This document shows, piece after piece, positions 61,672 to 64,000 of a stretch of DNA of 64,000 nucleotides. The notes under the pieces are model-generated. The model was not told where the DNA came from. It made no database searches and saw only the letters and a program-made list of their open reading frames with translations. The translations under genes were made by a program, and so were the position numbers. This DNA is from Candidatus Hodarchaeota archaeon. GTDB taxonomy: Archaea > Asgardarchaeota > Heimdallarchaeia > Hodarchaeales > Hodarchaeaceae. The stretch spans positions 1 to 64,000 of the forward strand of contig JAEOSR010000004.1 of assembly GCA_016840285.1 (NCBI GenBank), read 5' to 3'. Position 1 is the first letter of the stretch, and each line of letters begins with the position of its first letter.

Positions 61672-61971
61672 ATGATAGATATTCAAGGTATTCCACGAAA
61701 ACTAATGGGTTGGTTATTATTTGCGGGAAGTGCAATTGCGTTCGGATTTGCAGTCATCTATATGTATTTTCCACACTTGGATCAGGATTGGGCCGTTAAT
61801 TTGACTAAGTACGTTGATGTACAGGAATATTGGGGTTCGATTGCAGCTTGGTTACCTCTCGCACTTGATCTTGGTATAATGCTTTTTGTCATTGCAATTA
61901 CAATATTTTGCTTCCATCAACTTATTGAAATTCTTAAAGGAAGAAAAGATGTCAAAGAGTTTCCAGAATGA
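61672..61971 (+). CDS. small two-helix membrane protein
   Basis: A 99-residue protein with two membrane helices (about 11-33 and 61-87) and a charged C-terminus (KGRKDVKEFPE). No family is recognised. I choose ATG 61672 (MIDIQGIPRKLMGW); a longer frame would begin with TTG 61651. It lies just before the heme O synthase-like gene and could be part of the same unit. Confidence 0.5.
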   Translation: MIDIQGIPRKLMGWLLFAGSAIAFGFAVIYMYFPHLDQDWAVNLTKYVDVQEYWGSIAAWLPLALDLGIMLFVIAITIFCFHQLIEILKGRKDVKEFPE

Positions 61972-62017
61972 TAAAACTCAACTCTATATCTTTTGAATCG
62001 TGGAATGGCTAAAGAAT

Positions 62018-62965
62018 ATGAATGAAACGGAAATTTCCCTCCAACAACAGGAATATGGAGACGTGACTTCCTATACATATCCCCCTCTTTCTTTTTCTAC
62101 CTATGGTGAACTGATTAAAAGCAAACAGACCTTTTTACTTCTCTATACTGCAATTTTTGCCTATCTGATCAGCGCTTGGGACACTGTTATCTTCCTATTT
62201 CATTTTATTTGGTTCACCATAGGCCTCTTCTTTGCAATTACAGGGTCAACTCTCCTGAACATGTATGTCGATCGCGACATTGATGCGCTTATGGAACGAA
62301 CAAAAGATCGTCCTTTGCCTAGTCGAAGAGTTCCCCCATCAACGGTTTTAAAACATGGAGTTCTCTTCACAGTAGCAGGTATTTTAGCTGTAGGTGTATT
62401 TACCAATCTAGTTACGATGGTTGTTGTCTTTTTAGGATTTTTCTTTGATGTAGTAGTTTATTCGCTATTGTTAAAGCGACGGACGCGAGTTTCGATTATT
62501 TTTGGCGGCATCGCAGGTGGCTTACCAGCTATCGCGGGACGCACGGCTGTAATTGGCTATTTAGATCTCGGTGGAATTTTAATGGGAGCATTTGTCTTAT
62601 GCTGGATCCCGTTACATATTCTCACACTTGCTCTCATTCCTAAAAATTTAGAAGGATATAAGAATGCGAATGTTCCTATGTGGCCTGTTGTCCGTAGTCA
62701 AACTCAAACAATTTATATCGTGACCTTATCGGCAATTCTCAGTGCTTCTATCGTTGTTCTAACTGGAATCATATTACAAATTAATACACTCGCCCTCCTT
62801 CCATTGATTCTTTTTTGTGCCTTTATTCTCTTCCAAGCATTCACAAATCTCAGAGAACCATCTCATATAAGGACATTCAAGATTTTTAAGCTTGCCTCAA
62901 TTTTCATGGCGTTCGCATTTCTCTGGTTGTTCGTGGGAGTGGTTATCACTTCATTTTTCCCATGA
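62018..62965 (+). CDS. UbiA-type prenyltransferase, heme O synthase-like (CtaB/CyoE)
   Basis: A 315-residue membrane prenyltransferase with about eight helices. NMYVDRDIDALMERTKDRPL is the polyprenyl-diphosphate/Mg2+ motif of heme O synthases. YSLLLKRRTRVSIIFGGIAG and CWIPLHILTLAL also match CtaB (the latter in place of the FWPHFWALA motif). ATG 62018 is used; GTG 62000 is possible. Heme O is used in terminal oxidases; no oxidase subunit is in the window. Confidence 0.85.
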   Translation: MNETEISLQQQEYGDVTSYTYPPLSFSTYGELIKSKQTFLLLYTAIFAYLISAWDTVIFLFHFIWFTIGLFFAITGSTLLNMYVDRDIDALMERTKDRPLPSRRVPPSTVLKHGVLFTVAGILAVGVFTNLVTMVVVFLGFFFDVVVYSLLLKRRTRVSIIFGGIAGGLPAIAGRTAVIGYLDLGGILMGAFVLCWIPLHILTLALIPKNLEGYKNANVPMWPVVRSQTQTIYIVTLSAILSASIVVLTGIILQINTLALLPLILFCAFILFQAFTNLREPSHIRTFKIFKLASIFMAFAFLWLFVGVVITSFFP

Positions 62966-63022
62966 TAAGGTTTCTGCGTAACAGTTTCATAATGCACACT
63001 TAATCTGAGTAAATGATGACAG

Positions 63023-64000
63023 ATGAGCAACGATGACAAGCTAGAACTGCAAAGTGAACCAGAACCGATGCCACAAATCATTATTCTAGGTATCTTGGTG
63101 CTAGTGACCATATTATCACCAGCACTCTTGCACACAAATCAATATGAATTTTTAATCGATCGTCTCAAACTAAACCTGTTGGAAGCTTCCTATTTTGACA
63201 CAGCCCTCTATGCTTCCTATTTGATTGTTGGTGTCCTGACTGCAATCTTATCAAATCAAATTGGAAAACGAAAGGTATTCATCCTACTGGGAAGCTCGGG
63301 ATCTTCAGTATTCTACTTTGCGATGACTACAACTTTGAATTTTCCCTTATTATTGATTTTCCGATTCATACAGGGGAGTTTTACAGTAGTATGTTGGCAG
63401 ACACTGATGACAATGGTGTTAGATTTATCAACAGCACGAAATCGGGGGAAAAACTTGGGAATTTTTGGAATGTTTCTAGCGGCGGCAATGGGAGGTGGCC
63501 CTGTACTAGGAGGAATACTTGCAGGTTTAGGCGTCTTTGTACCATATTATACAGCATCAATATTAAGTTTATTTGTCTTTTTTTTAGCGTTAGTCTTTCT
63601 TAAAGAACCAGGGCAACTAATACCAAAACCATTACTTAAAGAAAATGTATCAATTGTGTTTCGAGAGCCTCGCCTGATAATTCCAGCAATTTTTAATTTT
63701 GTAGATCGATTTCACATTGGTTTTATCTTATTCATTCTGCCTCTCTTCTTACCAATTGTGTTAAATGTTGAACCTGAACTCCGAGGTATGGTTTTAGGCC
63801 TTTTTGCTTTTCCTTTCATCGTTTTACAGTACCCTGTGGGAAAATGGTCTGATAAGATAGGCCGTTATAAGCCATTAATCATCGGAAGTATTACTGTTGG
63901 AGTTATGTTGACTATAATGGGGTATTTGGGATCATTCGGTTTATTTGCTGTAATCATCGGTTTTACTATTCTTGGAATAGGTAATGGATTTACTGGACCA
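63023..64000 (+). CDS. MFS transporter, truncated by the window end
   Basis: 326 residues of an MFS permease are visible, up to the window edge. It shows at least eight membrane helices, the A-motif-like NQIGKRK between helices 2 and 3, and a second-half loop GKWSDKIGRYKP with its conserved D-R-x-G-R pattern. RFIQGSFTVVCWQ and GPVLGGILAG resemble drug/H+ antiporters. The substrate is unknown. It is on the same strand as the heme O synthase-like gene. Confidence 0.85.
   Translation, partial: MSNDDKLELQSEPEPMPQIIILGILVLVTILSPALLHTNQYEFLIDRLKLNLLEASYFDTALYASYLIVGVLTAILSNQIGKRKVFILLGSSGSSVFYFAMTTTLNFPLLLIFRFIQGSFTVVCWQTLMTMVLDLSTARNRGKNLGIFGMFLAAAMGGGPVLGGILAGLGVFVPYYTASILSLFVFFLALVFLKEPGQLIPKPLLKENVSIVFREPRLIIPAIFNFVDRFHIGFILFILPLFLPIVLNVEPELRGMVLGLFAFPFIVLQYPVGKWSDKIGRYKPLIIGSITVGVMLTIMGYLGSFGLFAVIIGFTILGIGNGFTGP

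Noticed and set aside
61560..61799. 79-codon ORF overlapping the two-helix membrane protein
   Set aside because: The alternative frame at 61672-61971 has clear membrane helices; this one is Cys/His-rich noise in a different frame.
1..64000. CRISPR arrays, rRNA, tRNA, intact transposases
   Set aside because: I found no regularly spaced repeats, no T-arm/anticodon pattern, no rRNA-like block and no transposase motif in this window.

Overview
The window is AT-rich archaeal DNA. TATA-type promoters and GGAG/GGTGAT ribosome-binding sites precede many genes. The gene set (HdrABC/Mvh heterodisulfide reductase-hydrogenase, F420-type luciferase-like oxidoreductases, UPF0251, DUF5320, CGGC and CbiMNQ-O) is that of an anaerobic, H2- and thiol-using archaeon. 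A degenerate Ras/Rab-like GTPase fold, a long coiled-coil/MoxR/VWA cassette and ester-lipid enzymes (PlsC acyltransferase, acyl-CoA ligase) suggest an Asgard (Promethearchaeota) genome. That placement is inference; there is no rRNA or ribosomal protein here to confirm it. No tRNA, rRNA, CRISPR array or intact insertion sequence was seen.

Layout. 0-7 kb: TGS-domain GTPase, pseudo-GTPase, Ca2+-type P-ATPase, M48 protease. 7-11.6 kb: minus-strand cassette of helical protein, coiled-coil winged-helix protein, MoxR ATPase and VWA protein. 11.7-22.9 kb: hydrogenase/Hdr region with HypF, a GcvH-like lipoyl carrier, hdrC-hdrB-hdrD-hdrA(duplicated)-mvhD, and a hydrogenase maturation protease. 22.9-28.8 kb: lipid-type genes (CrtI-like flavoprotein, alpha/beta hydrolase, PlsC, acyl-CoA ligase). 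28.9-38.3 kb: a decayed cytochrome b gene, then a minus-strand cluster with two paralogous LLM and two paralogous GNAT genes, two aldo-keto reductases and a glycosyltransferase, with a divergent regulator. 38.3-39.1 kb: a decayed Na+/H+ antiporter.

39.4-45.8 kb is a sulfur-trafficking island. Two convergent operons carry three TusA, five DsrE-family proteins, an SQR-like flavoprotein, a YeeE transporter and two regulators. 46.1-52.9 kb holds a decayed NarI/HdrE-like cytochrome followed by an intact mvhG-mvhA-hdrA::mvhD-hdrC-hdrB operon, an electron-bifurcating [NiFe] hydrogenase/heterodisulfide reductase. 53-56 kb holds a DtxR-FeoA regulator and a DUF5320 gene that share one promoter-operator block. 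56-59.8 kb holds NikR and the CbiMNQ-O nickel/cobalt transporter behind a NikR-like operator. 60-64 kb holds an orphan oxidoreductase gamma subunit, an Lrp regulator with a palindromic operator, a heme O synthase-like gene and a partial MFS transporter.

How it fits together. Nickel uptake (CbiMNQ-O, NikR) and maturation (HypF, endopeptidase) supply the MvhAG hydrogenase. The hydrogenase feeds electrons through MvhD and HdrA to HdrBC. The second Hdr set has no hydrogenase next to it but sits beside a lipoyl carrier, and the sulfur island could supply its substrates. At least four membrane or transport genes are pseudogenes with several lesions each: cytochrome b, NarI/HdrE-type cytochrome, CPA antiporter and ABC ATPase. 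This pattern is consistent with loss of a membrane-linked respiratory branch in favour of soluble bifurcation.
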